A DNA stretch of 64,000 bases from Ancylothrix sp. D3o. GTDB lineage: Bacteria > Cyanobacteriota > Cyanobacteriia > Cyanobacteriales > Oscillatoriaceae. Below are positions 9,777 to 19,026 of this stretch, piece after piece. The translations under genes were made by a program, and so were the position numbers. The notes under the pieces are model-generated. The model worked only from the letters and a program-made list of their open reading frames with translations. It was not told where the DNA came from and did not search any database. How positions within the stretch are numbered: position 1 is the stretch's first letter; every line of letters begins with the position of its first letter. The stretch spans positions 310,001-374,000 of the forward strand of contig NZ_JAMXEX010000001.1 in the NCBI RefSeq assembly GCF_025370775.1, given 5' to 3'.

Positions 9777-10784
9777 ATGTCTGACCTCCCTTTCACTTTA
9801 GACCAGTTACGCATTCTCAAAGCCATTGCCGCTGAGGGCAGTTTTAAAAGAGCCGCAGATAGTCTCTACGTCTCCCAACCTGCCGTTAGCTTACAAGTTC
9901 AAAACCTTGAGAGACAGTTGGATGTGCCACTCTTTGACCGGGGGGGCCGGCGAGCGCAACTCACTGAGGCGGGATATTTGTTACTTAGCTATGGTGAAAA
10001 AATATTAACTTTATGTCAAGAAACCTGTCGCGCTATTGAAGATTTACAAAACCTGCAAGGCGGAACTTTAATTATTGGGGCATCCCAAACCACCGGCACT
10101 TATCTATTGCCACGCATGATTGGTCAATTCCGCCAGCGTTATCCTGATGTGGCCGTTCAGTTGCACGTCCATTCGACCAGACGCACGTCTTGGAGTGTGG
10201 CCAATGGTCAAATCGATTTGGCAATTGTCGGGGGAGAGGTGCCGGCAGAGTTACAAGAATCTTTGGAAGTGGTGCCATACGCCGAAGATGAACTGGCTTT
10301 GATTTTGCCGGTGGCTCATCCTTTTGCGAAAAACGGCACAGTTCAAAAAGATGATTTATATAAATTGCAATTTATTACCCTAGACTCGCAATCGACGATT
10401 CGCAAAGTAATTGACGCCGTTCTAACTCGTTCGGGAATTGATACTCGTCGGCTCAAAATTGAAATGGAACTCAACTCAATAGAAGCAATTAAAAATGCAG
10501 TTCAAGCCGGCCTGGGCGCTGCTTTTGTCTCGGTTTCTGCTATCGAAAAAGAACTGCAAATGGGTATTCTTTATCGCGCTCAAACTGATGATGTGGTTGT
10601 TAAAAGGATGCTTTCGGTTATCTATAATCCTAATCGCTATCGTTCCAAAGCAGCAGAAGCTTTTAGTCGCGAAGTTTTGCCGCTTTTTGCTACACTCGGA
10701 CTTGATAAACGTCTGACCAATCCCCCAACTCCTACCCTTGATACAGAAATAGAAATTACTAGCCCGAATTCTACTGCCGGTTAA
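9777..10784 (+). CDS. rbcR: LysR-type regulator RbcR (Ycf30-like) of Rubisco and carbon metabolism
   Basis: 335 residues. An N-terminal winged helix-turn-helix (about residues 6-64, with [20 protein letters not shown]) precedes a LysR substrate-binding domain (about 92-300). The opening [18 protein letters not shown] and the segment [15 protein letters not shown] are characteristic of RbcR/Ycf30, which regulates Rubisco and CO2-related genes in cyanobacteria and plastids. The C-terminal ~30 residues are Thr/Pro-rich and species-specific. It is divergent from the NnrU-family gene and 29 bp upstream of a Ser/Thr kinase gene. RbcR is favoured over the related CmpR and NdhR because of near-complete similarity to RbcR as I remember it; this was not aligned. 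Confidence 0.88.
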   Translation: MSDLPFTLDQLRILKAIAAEGSFKRAADSLYVSQPAVSLQVQNLERQLDVPLFDRGGRRAQLTEAGYLLLSYGEKILTLCQETCRAIEDLQNLQGGTLIIGASQTTGTYLLPRMIGQFRQRYPDVAVQLHVHSTRRTSWSVANGQIDLAIVGGEVPAELQESLEVVPYAEDELALILPVAHPFAKNGTVQKDDLYKLQFITLDSQSTIRKVIDAVLTRSGIDTRRLKIEMELNSIEAIKNAVQAGLGAAFVSVSAIEKELQMGILYRAQTDDVVVKRMLSVIYNPNRYRSKAAEAFSREVLPLFATLGLDKRLTNPPTPTLDTEIEITSPNSTAG

Positions 10785-10813
10785 CCTATCGGGCGACAGC
10801 CCCTAGTACGGAT

Positions 10814-12193
10814 ATGGAAATTCTTTGTACGCGCCCTGGTTGCCCTCGTCCTGTCAATTCTTTTGCTGACCTTGATGATAGTAATACTCTCTCAACGGTG
10901 CAGCAAAAATTTTGCATTAGTTGCGGGATGCCTTTGATTTTAGTTGGCCGTTATTTGCCGGTGAAACGTTTGGGTAGAGGTGGTTTTGGCACGGCTTATT
11001 TGGCCCGCGACCGCTATACGCCAGGGATGCGTCGCTGTGTGGTGAAACAATTCCAACCGGCCGGCGAGTTGTCTGCCGAACAAATGCAAATTGCTCGTCA
11101 ATTGTTTGAACGCGAGGCGGAAGTTTTAGAACAACTTGGCAATACTCATCCGCAAATTCCTGATTTGTTTGCCTTTTTTCCTTTGGAAGTTTCGGGCGGT
11201 TCTCACGGTCAACCGGCCCGTTTTTTTTATTTGGTTCAAGAATTCATTGATGGTCAAAATTTGGAAGAAGAACTAGCTCAAAAAGGCAAGTTTTCTGAGG
11301 CTGAAATTTTAGAAGTTTTGCAAGAAATTCTTAAAATATTGACCTTTGTTCATTCCCACCATTCTATTCACCGTGATATCAAACCGGCCAATATTATGAG
11401 GGAACGCACCGGCAAGGTTGTGTTGCTTGATTTTGGCGCGGTTAAACAAATTGCTCAAGGGGCCGGCAATTTAGATCGCAGTACGGGAATTTATTCAATG
11501 GGGTTTGCGCCGCCTGAACAAATGACAGGAAGTAGTGTTTTTCCTTCTACAGATTTATATGCTTTGGCGGTGACTTGTATTTGTTTATTGACAGGTAAAC
11601 CGGCATCTGAGTTATTTGATTCTTATACAAATCAGTGGAACTGGCGACCCCACGCTAAAGTTAGTAAACAACTTGCAGAGGTTTTCGATAAAATGCTGAA
11701 AGCTTCTCCTTCAGCGCGTTTTCAGTCTGCTGAAGAAGTGCTGGCAATTTTTACACAAAGAAGTTCTAAAAATACACCGACAGGCGCAAAGACTTTCCCC
11801 GTTAACGTTACGCAAGCGCCGCCGACAAGTATAAAACAGACTAAACGTAAATTTTCGACCTTAGAAATTTTGTTTGGGGCTGCTTTTACCGGCTTTGAAG
11901 GGGGATTATTATTTATTGGGTTGCAGACTTTGTTACCTACGCCCGGAATACTTATAGGGGTATTGGTGCTTGTTTTGTCGCTGTTAATTTTTGCTCAAAA
12001 TCGCCGGTTTATTGAAGGAAAAGATTTACCGATTTTTGCTGTGATTACAGGTTTAATTGTTTGGTTTTCGCCTTTGCGTGGGGGGTTGGCTTTGGATGTG
12101 GTGCTGATCGCTGCTGTGGGTGCGGCTTTGTCTGCGTTGGCGGTGACGGCTTTATTTCGTTTGGTTTATGTCATTCTTTCTCGGATTTTTTAA
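10814..12193 (+). CDS. Membrane Ser/Thr protein kinase with N-terminal Cys motif (SpkB-like)
   Basis: 459 residues. A short N-terminal module has four cysteines (C5, C10, C34, C37) that look like a zinc or redox site, as in cyanobacterial SpkB-type kinases. The kinase domain follows (about 46-310) with the glycine loop GRGGFG at 54-59, Lys78, the HRDIKPANI catalytic loop (Asp188) and DFG at 206-208, so it should be active. The C-terminal third carries about four hydrophobic helices, anchoring the kinase in a membrane with its catalytic domain in the cytoplasm. Only 29 bp separate it from rbcR, which suggests co-transcription. The substrate is unknown; redox control through the Cys motif is inference. 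Confidence 0.9.
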   Translation: MEILCTRPGCPRPVNSFADLDDSNTLSTVQQKFCISCGMPLILVGRYLPVKRLGRGGFGTAYLARDRYTPGMRRCVVKQFQPAGELSAEQMQIARQLFEREAEVLEQLGNTHPQIPDLFAFFPLEVSGGSHGQPARFFYLVQEFIDGQNLEEELAQKGKFSEAEILEVLQEILKILTFVHSHHSIHRDIKPANIMRERTGKVVLLDFGAVKQIAQGAGNLDRSTGIYSMGFAPPEQMTGSSVFPSTDLYALAVTCICLLTGKPASELFDSYTNQWNWRPHAKVSKQLAEVFDKMLKASPSARFQSAEEVLAIFTQRSSKNTPTGAKTFPVNVTQAPPTSIKQTKRKFSTLEILFGAAFTGFEGGLLFIGLQTLLPTPGILIGVLVLVLSLLIFAQNRRFIEGKDLPIFAVITGLIVWFSPLRGGLALDVVLIAAVGAALSALAVTALFRLVYVILSRIF

Positions 12194-12217
12194 GAAAATT
12201 CGGGGACGGATTTTTTA

Positions 12218-12250
12218 AACCGCAGATAAACGCAGATGGACGCAGATAAG
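12218..12250. repeat. Single-ended copy of the TTAACCGCAGAT repeat family
   Basis: AACCGCAGAT is followed by three iterations of the CGCAGAT unit, just after the kinase stop codon. No inverted partner is visible nearby. Confidence 0.75.
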
Positions 12251-12343
12251 TTAATTTTTGGGTTTGGTAGTTGGGATAAGAGGCGGTGTGTGGTTGGGGG
12301 GTTTTGTTAGAATGAGTTTTTATAATTAATTGTAAGTTTTTTT

Positions 12344-13744
12344 ATGTCTCAAAAAAATGAAGCGCCTGTTCTGATTTTGTCTTTGTTGATTACGGTTGGG
12401 TTATTGGCGGGAGGGTTTTGGTGGTTAATGAATCGTTCTGGTGTGAATTTTCCTTTGGTTAATTCAAGCCAAAATTCTGGGGGCAATGTTTCTTCGGGCC
12501 GGTTGAGTTTAGGCGAAAAAATTTTAATTACGGCTGATACAAATAATAATAAAAAAGCTGGGGTTGAAGCTTTTGCTAAGGGGGATTATGCGACGGCTAT
12601 TCGTGAGTTTCAAACTTCGCTGCAACAAAATAGAAATGACCCCGAATCTTTGATTTATTTGAATAATGCTAAGGCGGCGTTGACCGGTAAAGTTTATAAA
12701 ATTGCCACAAGTGTTCCGGTTGGCGGCAATTTGAATGTTGCGAAGGAATTGCTGCGAGGAGTGGCGCAAGCCCAAGATGAATTTAATCAGGCCGGTGGAT
12801 TGAATGGGGTTTTGTTACAAGTGGTAATTGCTAATGATGATAATGATGCAAGTGTGGCAAAAAATGTGGCTCAGGAATTGGTTAATGATTCCAGCATTTT
12901 AGGAGTAGTGGGGCATAATGCAAGTGAGGCTTCGCTGGCGGCGGCGCCGGTTTATCAACAAGGCAAACTGGTGATGATTTCTCCGACGAGTCATGCCAAA
13001 AGTTTATCAAGTATTGGAAGTTATATTTTTCGCACGATTCCTAGTATTCGCTTTGATGCAACTGTCCTTTCTCGCTATGCTGCTGGAAAGGAGAAGTTAA
13101 AAAATATTGCCATTTGTGCAGATTCTCAAGCAGAGGCGAGTCTGTCTTTCAAAGAAGAATTTACGTCAAATTTCTTTGCCGATGGAGGCAAAATTTCTGG
13201 GAATCGCTGTGATTTTTCGGCGGCAGATTTTAATGCTCAAAAAATTGTTTCTCAGGCGGTAAGTGATGGGGCTGATGGTTTGTTATTGGCGGTTTCTGTG
13301 GGTAATATTAATCGGGCAATTCAGGTGGCAAAGGCAAATAAAAACAGGTTACACTTGTTGGGAAGTTATGCGCTTTATACTTTTCAAACTTTAGATCAAG
13401 GTAAGGCAGATGTGAATGGGATGCTGTTGGCGGTTCCTTGGCATCCGGCGGCAATTGAAAATAATTTGTTTACAGAAAATGCGGCTAAACTTTGGGGCGG
13501 TTCGGTGAATTGGCGCACGGCTTTGGCTTATGATGCCACTCAGGCTATTATTGCCGCTTTTAAGGGTGGTTCGAGTCGAGAATCTCTGCAAAAAACTTTG
13601 TCGAGTCTGAATTTTTCTACTGAAGGCGCTACCGGAAGAATTCAGTTTTTGCCGTCGGGAGACAGAAATGGGGCTTCGCAATTGGTTAAAATTGTGCCTG
13701 GTGGCAATTCGGGTACGGGTTTTGATTTTGTGCCGGTGAGGTGA
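12344..13744 (+). CDS. Membrane-anchored periplasmic-binding protein (branched-chain amino acid type) with TPR-like segment
   Basis: 466 residues. One N-terminal helix (about 8-29, LILSLLITVGLLAGGFWWLM) acts as anchor or uncleaved signal. Residues ~70-110 (EAFAKGDYATAIREFQTSLQQNRNDPESLIYLNNAKAAL, read in parts) resemble a tetratricopeptide pair. The rest is a type I periplasmic-binding fold as in Leu/Ile/Val receptors: VPVGGNLNVAKELLRGVAQAQDEFN, GVVGHNASEASLAAAPVY and SPTSHA are recognisable. No ABC permease or ATPase gene is adjacent, so it may be a sensor or an orphan receptor rather than a transporter component. The ligand is unknown. Confidence 0.82.
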   Translation: MSQKNEAPVLILSLLITVGLLAGGFWWLMNRSGVNFPLVNSSQNSGGNVSSGRLSLGEKILITADTNNNKKAGVEAFAKGDYATAIREFQTSLQQNRNDPESLIYLNNAKAALTGKVYKIATSVPVGGNLNVAKELLRGVAQAQDEFNQAGGLNGVLLQVVIANDDNDASVAKNVAQELVNDSSILGVVGHNASEASLAAAPVYQQGKLVMISPTSHAKSLSSIGSYIFRTIPSIRFDATVLSRYAAGKEKLKNIAICADSQAEASLSFKEEFTSNFFADGGKISGNRCDFSAADFNAQKIVSQAVSDGADGLLLAVSVGNINRAIQVAKANKNRLHLLGSYALYTFQTLDQGKADVNGMLLAVPWHPAAIENNLFTENAAKLWGGSVNWRTALAYDATQAIIAAFKGGSSRESLQKTLSSLNFSTEGATGRIQFLPSGDRNGASQLVKIVPGGNSGTGFDFVPVR

Positions 13745-13830
13745 TTTTTCTGGGTTCGCATCCAGCTAGGTTACAATCGCCAGTCGCCTTTATTATTAAG
13801 TTAGTTTAAGAAATTTGAGAAGACACTACC

Positions 13831-14712
13831 GTGACGACACAACAGATTTCCGTCTCCAAAACAATTGAAAAGTTTATCTGGTCTTGGCGTGGGCATCAAA
13901 TTTATTACACTGTAAGCGGTGAAGGCCGGCCTTTGGTGTTAATTCACGGATTTGGTGCATCAATTGGTCACTGGCGTAATAATATCCCTGTGTTGGCGAG
14001 TGGGGGTTATCGGGTTTTTGCGCTGGATCTGCTGGGGTTTGGTGCTTCGGATAAACCGGCTTTAAGTTACTCTTTGGAATTGTGGCAAGAGTTGCTTAAG
14101 GATTTTTGGACAGAAAAAATTAATGAACCGGCTATTTTTGTCGGCAATTCTATCGGCGCTTTGCTGAGTTTAATGGTGGTGGCAAATCATCCAGAAATTA
14201 GCCTGGGTGCGGTTTTAATTAATTGTGCTGGGGGGTTAAATCACCGGCCTGATGAGTTAAATTTTCCTCTGCGTTTTGTGATGGGGACTTTTACCAAGTT
14301 GGTGAGTTCTAAATTGTTGGGTGGTTTGATGTTTAATAATATTCGTCAAAAACACCGAATTCGTAATACTTTGCGCCAAGTTTATCGCAATCACGAGGCG
14401 ATTACTGATGAGTTGGTGGAGATGCTTTATGAGCCTTCTTGTCATGCCGGTGCTCAACAGGTTTTTGCTTCGATTTTGACTGCTCCTCCTGGGCCACGTC
14501 TTGCTGATTTGTTGCCAAAAGTTAAGCATCCTTTGCTTGTTTTATGGGGGGCTGATGATCCTTGGACTCCTATTAATGGGGGTCGGGTTTTTGAGGAGTT
14601 TAAGGGTGTGCCGGTGGAGTTTGTAGCTATTCCTAATACAGGTCATTGTCCCCATGATGAGCGTCCTGATGTTGTTAATGAGTTGGTTTTGCGGTGGTTG
14701 GAGGGAATTTGA
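13831..14712 (+). CDS. Alpha/beta-fold hydrolase
   Basis: 293 residues starting at GTG 13831, preceded by GAGAAG about 10 bases upstream; no earlier in-frame ATG fits. The fold is complete: oxyanion strand LVLIHGFGASIGHWRNN, nucleophile elbow GNSIGA (Ser107), acid in GADDPWTP (about residue 242) and histidine in NTGHCPHDE (about 271). It resembles the cyanobacterial and plant group that includes pheophytinase-like esterases, but several soluble hydrolases share these features. Substrate unassigned. It stands alone, followed by a repeat copy and a terminator. Confidence 0.88.
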   Translation: MTTQQISVSKTIEKFIWSWRGHQIYYTVSGEGRPLVLIHGFGASIGHWRNNIPVLASGGYRVFALDLLGFGASDKPALSYSLELWQELLKDFWTEKINEPAIFVGNSIGALLSLMVVANHPEISLGAVLINCAGGLNHRPDELNFPLRFVMGTFTKLVSSKLLGGLMFNNIRQKHRIRNTLRQVYRNHEAITDELVEMLYEPSCHAGAQQVFASILTAPPGPRLADLLPKVKHPLLVLWGADDPWTPINGGRVFEEFKGVPVEFVAIPNTGHCPHDERPDVVNELVLRWLEGI

Positions 14713-14715
14713 TTT

Positions 14716-14745
14716 ACCCGCAGATAAACGCAGATTAACGCAGAT
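14716..14745. repeat. Single-ended copy of the TTAACCGCAGAT repeat family
   Basis: CCGCAGATAAACGCAGAT plus one further ACGCAGAT unit, four bases after the hydrolase stop. The sequence after it (GGGTTATCGGTTTTTGT) matches the flank of the copy at 5605. Confidence 0.75.
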
Positions 14746-14799
14746 GGGTTATCGGTTTTTGTCGGGTTTGATTAGATAATAAAAATGGCAATATTTTTG

Positions 14800-14830
14800 T
14801 CCTACTAATATGTTGGTAGGATATTTTTTT
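14800..14830 (+). terminator. Intrinsic terminator after the alpha/beta hydrolase
   Basis: TCCTAC (14800-14805) pairs with GTAGGA (14816-14821) around a 10-base loop and is followed by TATTTTTTT. Confidence 0.65.
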
Positions 14831-14977
14831 GGCTTTTTGGCTATTTTTTGAAGAAGAAAAGGTTTCTAAAACTTGGGCTAGGCTTAAGGAATTTTGAAAA
14901 GGCCATTGAGTGTAGTTTAGATTGTGGATTTACCGGCATTTGTACGGCGGGATGATGAAAGATAATTTTCATATCAA

Positions 14978-15325
14978 TTGCATAGTTTAATATTTCTGGA
15001 TAATAAAAGTTTAGTGCCAACTCCTCCGAATTATTTGGCTTTACTGGATTGTGTGAAGATGTCGCTGTTGCTGCAAGAATGGTGTCAGGCTTATGATTAT
15101 TTGTTGGTGGATATGTCGCCGGTGGTGGGGGTGACGAATGCTCAAACGGTGGTGCCAAAGCTGGATAGGATGGTTTTGGTAGCTGGGGTGGAACGGGCTA
15201 CTCGTTCGTCTCTGTCTGAAGGAATAGAGGTTTTGGCGGGATGTCGGTGTAATATGGCTGAGATGGTGGTTAATTTTGTTGACCGGCCCCAAAATGTGTA
15301 TTATTCTGCTTATTATTCGTACTAG
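14978..15325 (+). pseudogene. Remnant of a Wzc/CpsD-type tyrosine kinase (exopolysaccharide co-polymerase), C-terminal part only
   Basis: About 115 codons resemble the C-terminal half of bacterial BY-kinases. LVPTPPNYLALLD corresponds to the conserved PPNPxELL region, YDYLLVDMSPVVGVTNAQT to the Walker B segment (normally IDTPP), and the end is a tyrosine cluster, YYSAYYSY. The Walker A half (GxxGxGKS) is absent upstream and the frame opens at a TTG without a good ribosome site. I therefore call it a truncated remnant. It lies just upstream of GDP-mannose dehydratase, suggesting a decayed polysaccharide locus. A short expressed protein cannot be excluded. Confidence 0.7.
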
Positions 15326-15470
15326 ACGAAGCCGGTGGTTAATTAGGCTGCCTCAAAACTGGATGGGAAAAAATCTCTGTCTCGAACTCAGGAAATTTTG
15401 GGTAATTTTTTGAGGATAAAATAGGGGTGCTTTAGAGTTTTTCAAGAAAAGTTTTAATTAGGAAAAATTT

Positions 15471-16418
15471 ATGAAAAAGGCTTTGATTTGTGGCATTTCC
15501 GGTCAGGATGGGGCTTATCTGGCGAAGTTATTAATTAGTAAGGGTTATGAGGTGATAGGGGCATCACGAGATGCTCAAATTTCGTCTTTTCGCAATCTTT
15601 TACGGTTGGGAATTCGGGAAGATGTGAAGTTGGTTTCAATGTCTTTGACGGATTTTCGGAGTACGTTGCAGGTGTTGAGTAAAGTTCAACCTGATGAGGT
15701 TTATAATTTGGCCGGTCAAAGTTCGGTGGGGTTGTCTTTTGATTTGCCGGTGGAGACTTTGGAAAGTGTGGCGACGGGGACTTTGAATTTGTTGGAGGCG
15801 ATTCGTTTTAACGGTGGGAATATTAAGCTTTATAATGCGAGTTCAAGTGAGTGTTTTGGGGATACGGGAGATAAACCGGCGGATGAAATGACGCCTTTTC
15901 GTCCGAGAAGTCCCTATGCAGTGGCGAAGGCAACGGCCTTTTGGGAGTTGGCAAATTATCGAGAAGCTTATGGTTTGTTTGCCTGTTCTGGTATTTTATA
16001 TAACCATGAGTCACCGTTGCGTCCTGAGCGTTTTGTGACGCAAAAGATTGTTGCTTCTGCTTGTCGAATTGCTAAGGGAAGTCAGGAGAAGTTACGGTTA
16101 GGAAATATTTCGGTTAAGCGCGATTGGGGTTGGGCTCCGGAGTATGTGGAAGCGATGTATTTGATGTTGCAGCAAGAGGCTGCGGATGATTATGTGATTG
16201 CGACGGGTGAGAGTTATTCTTTGGAGGATTTTGTCGTGCAGGCGTTTAATTGTGCCGGTTTGAATTGGCAGGATCATGTGATGATTGATGAGAGTTTATA
16301 TCGTCCGACGGAGTTGGCGGTGGGGAGGGCAAATCCTGCTAAGGCGAAAGAGAAGTTGGGATGGGAGGCGAAGTATAAAATGCCTGATGTTGTGCGGATG
16401 ATGGTTGAGGCAAAGTAA
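15471..16418 (+). CDS. gmd: GDP-mannose 4,6-dehydratase
   Basis: 315 residues, an extended short-chain dehydrogenase that converts GDP-mannose to GDP-4-keto-6-deoxymannose, the precursor of fucose, rhamnose and related deoxysugars. The nucleotide motif is GISGQDGAYLA at residues 8-18, the catalytic Ser/Glu region reads SSSECFGDTG and the YxxxK motif is SPYAVAK. NHESPLRPERFVTQKI is a family signature. Length is slightly short because the C-terminus ends early but the core is complete. Next to the tyrosine-kinase remnant it probably served capsule or O-antigen synthesis; no fucose synthetase (fcl) follows. Confidence 0.92.
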   Translation: MKKALICGISGQDGAYLAKLLISKGYEVIGASRDAQISSFRNLLRLGIREDVKLVSMSLTDFRSTLQVLSKVQPDEVYNLAGQSSVGLSFDLPVETLESVATGTLNLLEAIRFNGGNIKLYNASSSECFGDTGDKPADEMTPFRPRSPYAVAKATAFWELANYREAYGLFACSGILYNHESPLRPERFVTQKIVASACRIAKGSQEKLRLGNISVKRDWGWAPEYVEAMYLMLQQEAADDYVIATGESYSLEDFVVQAFNCAGLNWQDHVMIDESLYRPTELAVGRANPAKAKEKLGWEAKYKMPDVVRMMVEAK

Positions 16419-16490
16419 GAGGGAATTTAAGTTAAAAATATTGGCTTGTTTTCCCGATTTAACAATTTTGGCTAGTCAGAAAAGATTAGT

Positions 16491-16541
16491 AATAAATAAT
16501 GATGATTTTAAAATTTTCTCAAAAAATCATCATTATTTATT
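16491..16541. repeat. Perfect 19-bp inverted repeat downstream of gmd
   Basis: 16491-16509 and 16523-16541 are exact reverse complements separated by 13 bases. The arms are AT-rich and contain AATGATGA/TCATCATT. It may act as the gmd terminator (T-rich bases follow at 16546-16557), or be a remnant of a miniature element. The rest of the 16419-16835 gap shows no gene I can support. Confidence 0.85.
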
Positions 16542-16835
16542 GCAGTTTTATTTTTTTGGAAAGCCCCATAAATGCAACTGAATTTTATCAGAGCGCATCT
16601 AATTCATTGCGTTAAAATACTGACTAAATTTGTCTTAATTCAATTGGCCGGCCCGTTGCCGCCATTTGTGAGAAACTTTCTTATTTTGCCAGTAAAGCCT
16701 TATTTTTATAACCGCTCGCAAAAAAGCATTCTTAGGAAGGTATCTAAAATTTTGGAGAATCGGGGAAGCAGTGATAGCATCGGGATAAAAAAAATTGCCC
16801 CTCATCCATCACCCCTCCCTATCAGCCATTCTCGA

Positions 16836-16976
16836 TCAACCAAGCGCATAGGCGGACTTTAGCGCCCAGATAATCAGAAATACTACACCGCCTAAAACCA
16901 CTACTGAAGAGATGGCGACGGCAATGGGGCTATCTGCCCCTGGAAACTTCATAATTCCGCGATTTAAGTCAGACAT
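16836..16976 (-). CDS. 46-residue single-helix membrane peptide
   Basis: The ATG at 16976 has GGAAA upstream at normal spacing. The protein has a short polar N-terminus (MSDLNRGIMKFPGADSP), one strong membrane helix (about residues 17-40, VAISSVVVLGGVVFLIIWAL) and a short tail. Size and topology are those of the small one-helix subunits of cyanobacterial thylakoid complexes (photosystems, NDH-1), but I cannot assign it to any of them. Codon use and the clean RBS argue that it is real. It is convergent with the gmd region and divergent from rimO, 380 bp away. Confidence 0.65.
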   Translation of the reverse strand: MSDLNRGIMKFPGADSPIAVAISSVVVLGGVVFLIIWALKSAYALG

Positions 16977-17356
16977 AGGTTTCCAGTTGTTTACCTTGTT
17001 TCCGTTATTTCCGTTCAACTCAACTCCCCAGAGACTAGGGAATTGTTTTTATTTTATACCACTTAGCAAAAACGCTGCTAGAGATATAAATCTTAAAACC
17101 CTTGTAGATAAAGGATTTTTAGCCCTTTAAAATCTAAAAGTTAAACTCTAAAATTCTCTAATTCTCGCGGATGGACGCCTGTTGATGGCAAAGATGCTAA
17201 AGAAAAATTTATGTGGCGGCAGAATTTGGACATTAAAATATGTTAAACTCATAAAGCTGACCAGGAACTCTATCCGCCGGCCTACGCCCTATGGCACACC
17301 CCGGCCTCGCGCCCGGTCAAATATCGTACAAACAGGGACTTGACTCTATTTTATAG
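16977..17356. other. Intergenic region between the one-helix peptide gene and rimO
   Basis: 380 bases, AT-rich over 17030-17250 and GC-rich just before rimO. It must contain the promoters of both divergent genes. I see no gene, repeat copy or convincing operator in it. Confidence 0.5.
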
Positions 17357-18712
17357 ATGGGCAAAAAGCCAATCATTGCCGTATCTCACCTAGGCTGTGA
17401 GAAAAACCGCATCGATACGGAACATATGCTCGGTTTGCTCGTACAAGCCGGCTACGAAGTCGATAGCAACGAAGAAATAGCCGACTACGTTATCGTTAAC
17501 ACTTGTAGTTTCATCCAAGCCGCCCGCGAAGAATCGGTGCGAACCTTGGTAGAACTCGCAGAAGCCAATAAAAAAATCGTGATCGCCGGCTGCATGGCGC
17601 AGCATTTCCAAGAGCAACTCCTCGAAGAGTTGCCAGAGGCGGTTGCTTTAGTTGGCACCGGCGACTATAACAAAATTGTGCAAGTTATCGAGCGAGCAGA
17701 AAGTGGTGAACGGGTCAAAGAAATTAGCCCCGAACCTACTTACATCGCCGACGAAACAACCCCCCGCTATCGCACCACCACCGAAGGAGTCGCCTACCTG
17801 CGGGTTGCTGAAGGATGCGATTATCGATGCGCTTTTTGCATAATTCCTCATTTACGGGGAAATCAAAGATCGCGCTCGATAGAATCGATTGTCGCGGAAG
17901 CCCAACAGCTAGCCGCAGAGGGTGTTCAGGAAATTATATTAATTTCCCAAATTACCACCAACTACGGACTCGACCTTTATGGCGAGCCAAAGTTGGCCGA
18001 ATTGTTGCGGGAACTGGGTAAAGTCGATGTGCCTTGGATAAGGATGCACTACGCCTATCCCACCGGCCTCACTCCCAAAGTGATCGCAGCGATGCAGGAA
18101 GTCCCGAACATCTTGCCCTACCTCGATTTACCGTTGCAGCATTCCCATGCCGAAGTGTTGCGGGCCATGAATCGCCCCTGGCAAGCGGGTGTCAACGACA
18201 CCATTATCGAGCGTATCAAAACGGCAATCCCCAATGCTGTACTGCGGACAACATTTATTGTGGGATTTCCGGGGGAAAATGAAAAACACCATGAACATTT
18301 GCTACAATTTGTTAAGCGACATGAATTTGATCATGTAGGTGTCTTTACATTTTCTCCAGAGGAGGGGACACCAGCTTACAGTTTGCCTTCCCAACTGCCG
18401 CAAGAAGTGATGGATGCCCGCCGGGATGCCATCATGGAAGCGCAGCAACCAATTTCGCTGAAAAAAAATCAAGCAGAAATTGGCAAAGTGGTAGATGTAT
18501 TAATCGAGCAAGAAAATCCTGAAACGGGCGAATTAGTAGGGCGCAGTGCCCGCTTTGCGCCTGATGTAGATGGTTTAGTTTACGTTCAGGGGTCGGCTCG
18601 GCTGGGTTCAGTAGTGCCGGTGAAAATAATCAACGCAGATATCTACGATCTGTATGGTCATGTAGCGACGGCAGCAGACTTGTTGCCAGTGGCTATGTCC
18701 GCACAGCGTTAG
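17357..18712 (+). CDS. rimO: Ribosomal protein S12 methylthiotransferase RimO
   Basis: 451 residues. This radical-SAM methylthiotransferase adds a methylthio group to the conserved Asp of ribosomal protein S12. Domain order is an N-terminal UPF0004 domain with cysteines in LGCEKN, NTCSF and AGCMA, the radical-SAM core with CDYRCAFC (the CxxxCxxC cluster ligands), and a C-terminal TRAM domain. The [15 protein letters not shown] start and [11 protein letters not shown] are RimO-type rather than MiaB-type. Length matches the family. It lies 314 bp upstream of the DEAD-box helicase gene; both act on the translation machinery, although the gap argues for separate promoters. Confidence 0.95.
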   Translation: MGKKPIIAVSHLGCEKNRIDTEHMLGLLVQAGYEVDSNEEIADYVIVNTCSFIQAAREESVRTLVELAEANKKIVIAGCMAQHFQEQLLEELPEAVALVGTGDYNKIVQVIERAESGERVKEISPEPTYIADETTPRYRTTTEGVAYLRVAEGCDYRCAFCIIPHLRGNQRSRSIESIVAEAQQLAAEGVQEIILISQITTNYGLDLYGEPKLAELLRELGKVDVPWIRMHYAYPTGLTPKVIAAMQEVPNILPYLDLPLQHSHAEVLRAMNRPWQAGVNDTIIERIKTAIPNAVLRTTFIVGFPGENEKHHEHLLQFVKRHEFDHVGVFTFSPEEGTPAYSLPSQLPQEVMDARRDAIMEAQQPISLKKNQAEIGKVVDVLIEQENPETGELVGRSARFAPDVDGLVYVQGSARLGSVVPVKIINADIYDLYGHVATAADLLPVAMSAQR

Positions 18713-18782
18713 GAATTGTAAAAAATGTTGCGAAATACTTAACAATAGTTTACAATAGAGTTAAGATTACGCAAGAAGAATC

Positions 18783-18864
18783 GTTTGGGTGCGAGCCGAC
18801 TCTCTAAGGTTCGATACCGGTCTATCAGAGATACCTGAAGCTCGATCCAAAGATTCATCCAAAC
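18783..18864 (+). ncRNA. Candidate structured leader RNA of the DEAD-box helicase gene
   Basis: Nested stems are visible. 18783-18791 (GTTTGGGTG) pairs with 18856-18864 (CATCCAAAC) over 9 bp with one G-T. 18792-18796 (CGAGC), directly adjacent, pairs with 18840-18844 (GCTCG). 18801-18805 (TCTCT) pairs with 18827-18831 (AGAGA). The element ends about 160 bases before the helicase ATG, so it can be a 5' leader or a free small RNA. DEAD-box helicase genes are often controlled through their leaders (known for cold-induced crh genes), which makes a regulatory role plausible but unproven. The rest of the 314-bp gap is AT-rich with heptamer-like GACCAAT repeats near 18940-18980. Confidence 0.4.
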
Positions 18865-19026
18865 CTCACGCTGTATAAAGTGACTGGGAATTAGTGGCTA
18901 GAAATTAGTGAAAAAATTTGGTAAGTGGTAAAAAAACCAAGAACCAATAAAGGGCTAATAGCTAATGACCAATAACCCATCACCAACAAAGTGCATTGAA
19001 AGAGTATAAGGTTTATAGGAGATTAA

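Noticed and set aside
16572-16862. 96-codon ORF on plus between gmd and rimO
   Set aside because: Overlaps the one-helix peptide gene antisense, unlikely composition and no supporting context.
18801-18830. tRNA-like T-arm (GGTTCGATACC) after rimO
   Set aside because: The five-base T stem does not pair and no acceptor, D or anticodon arm can be drawn; more likely part of the nested-stem leader.
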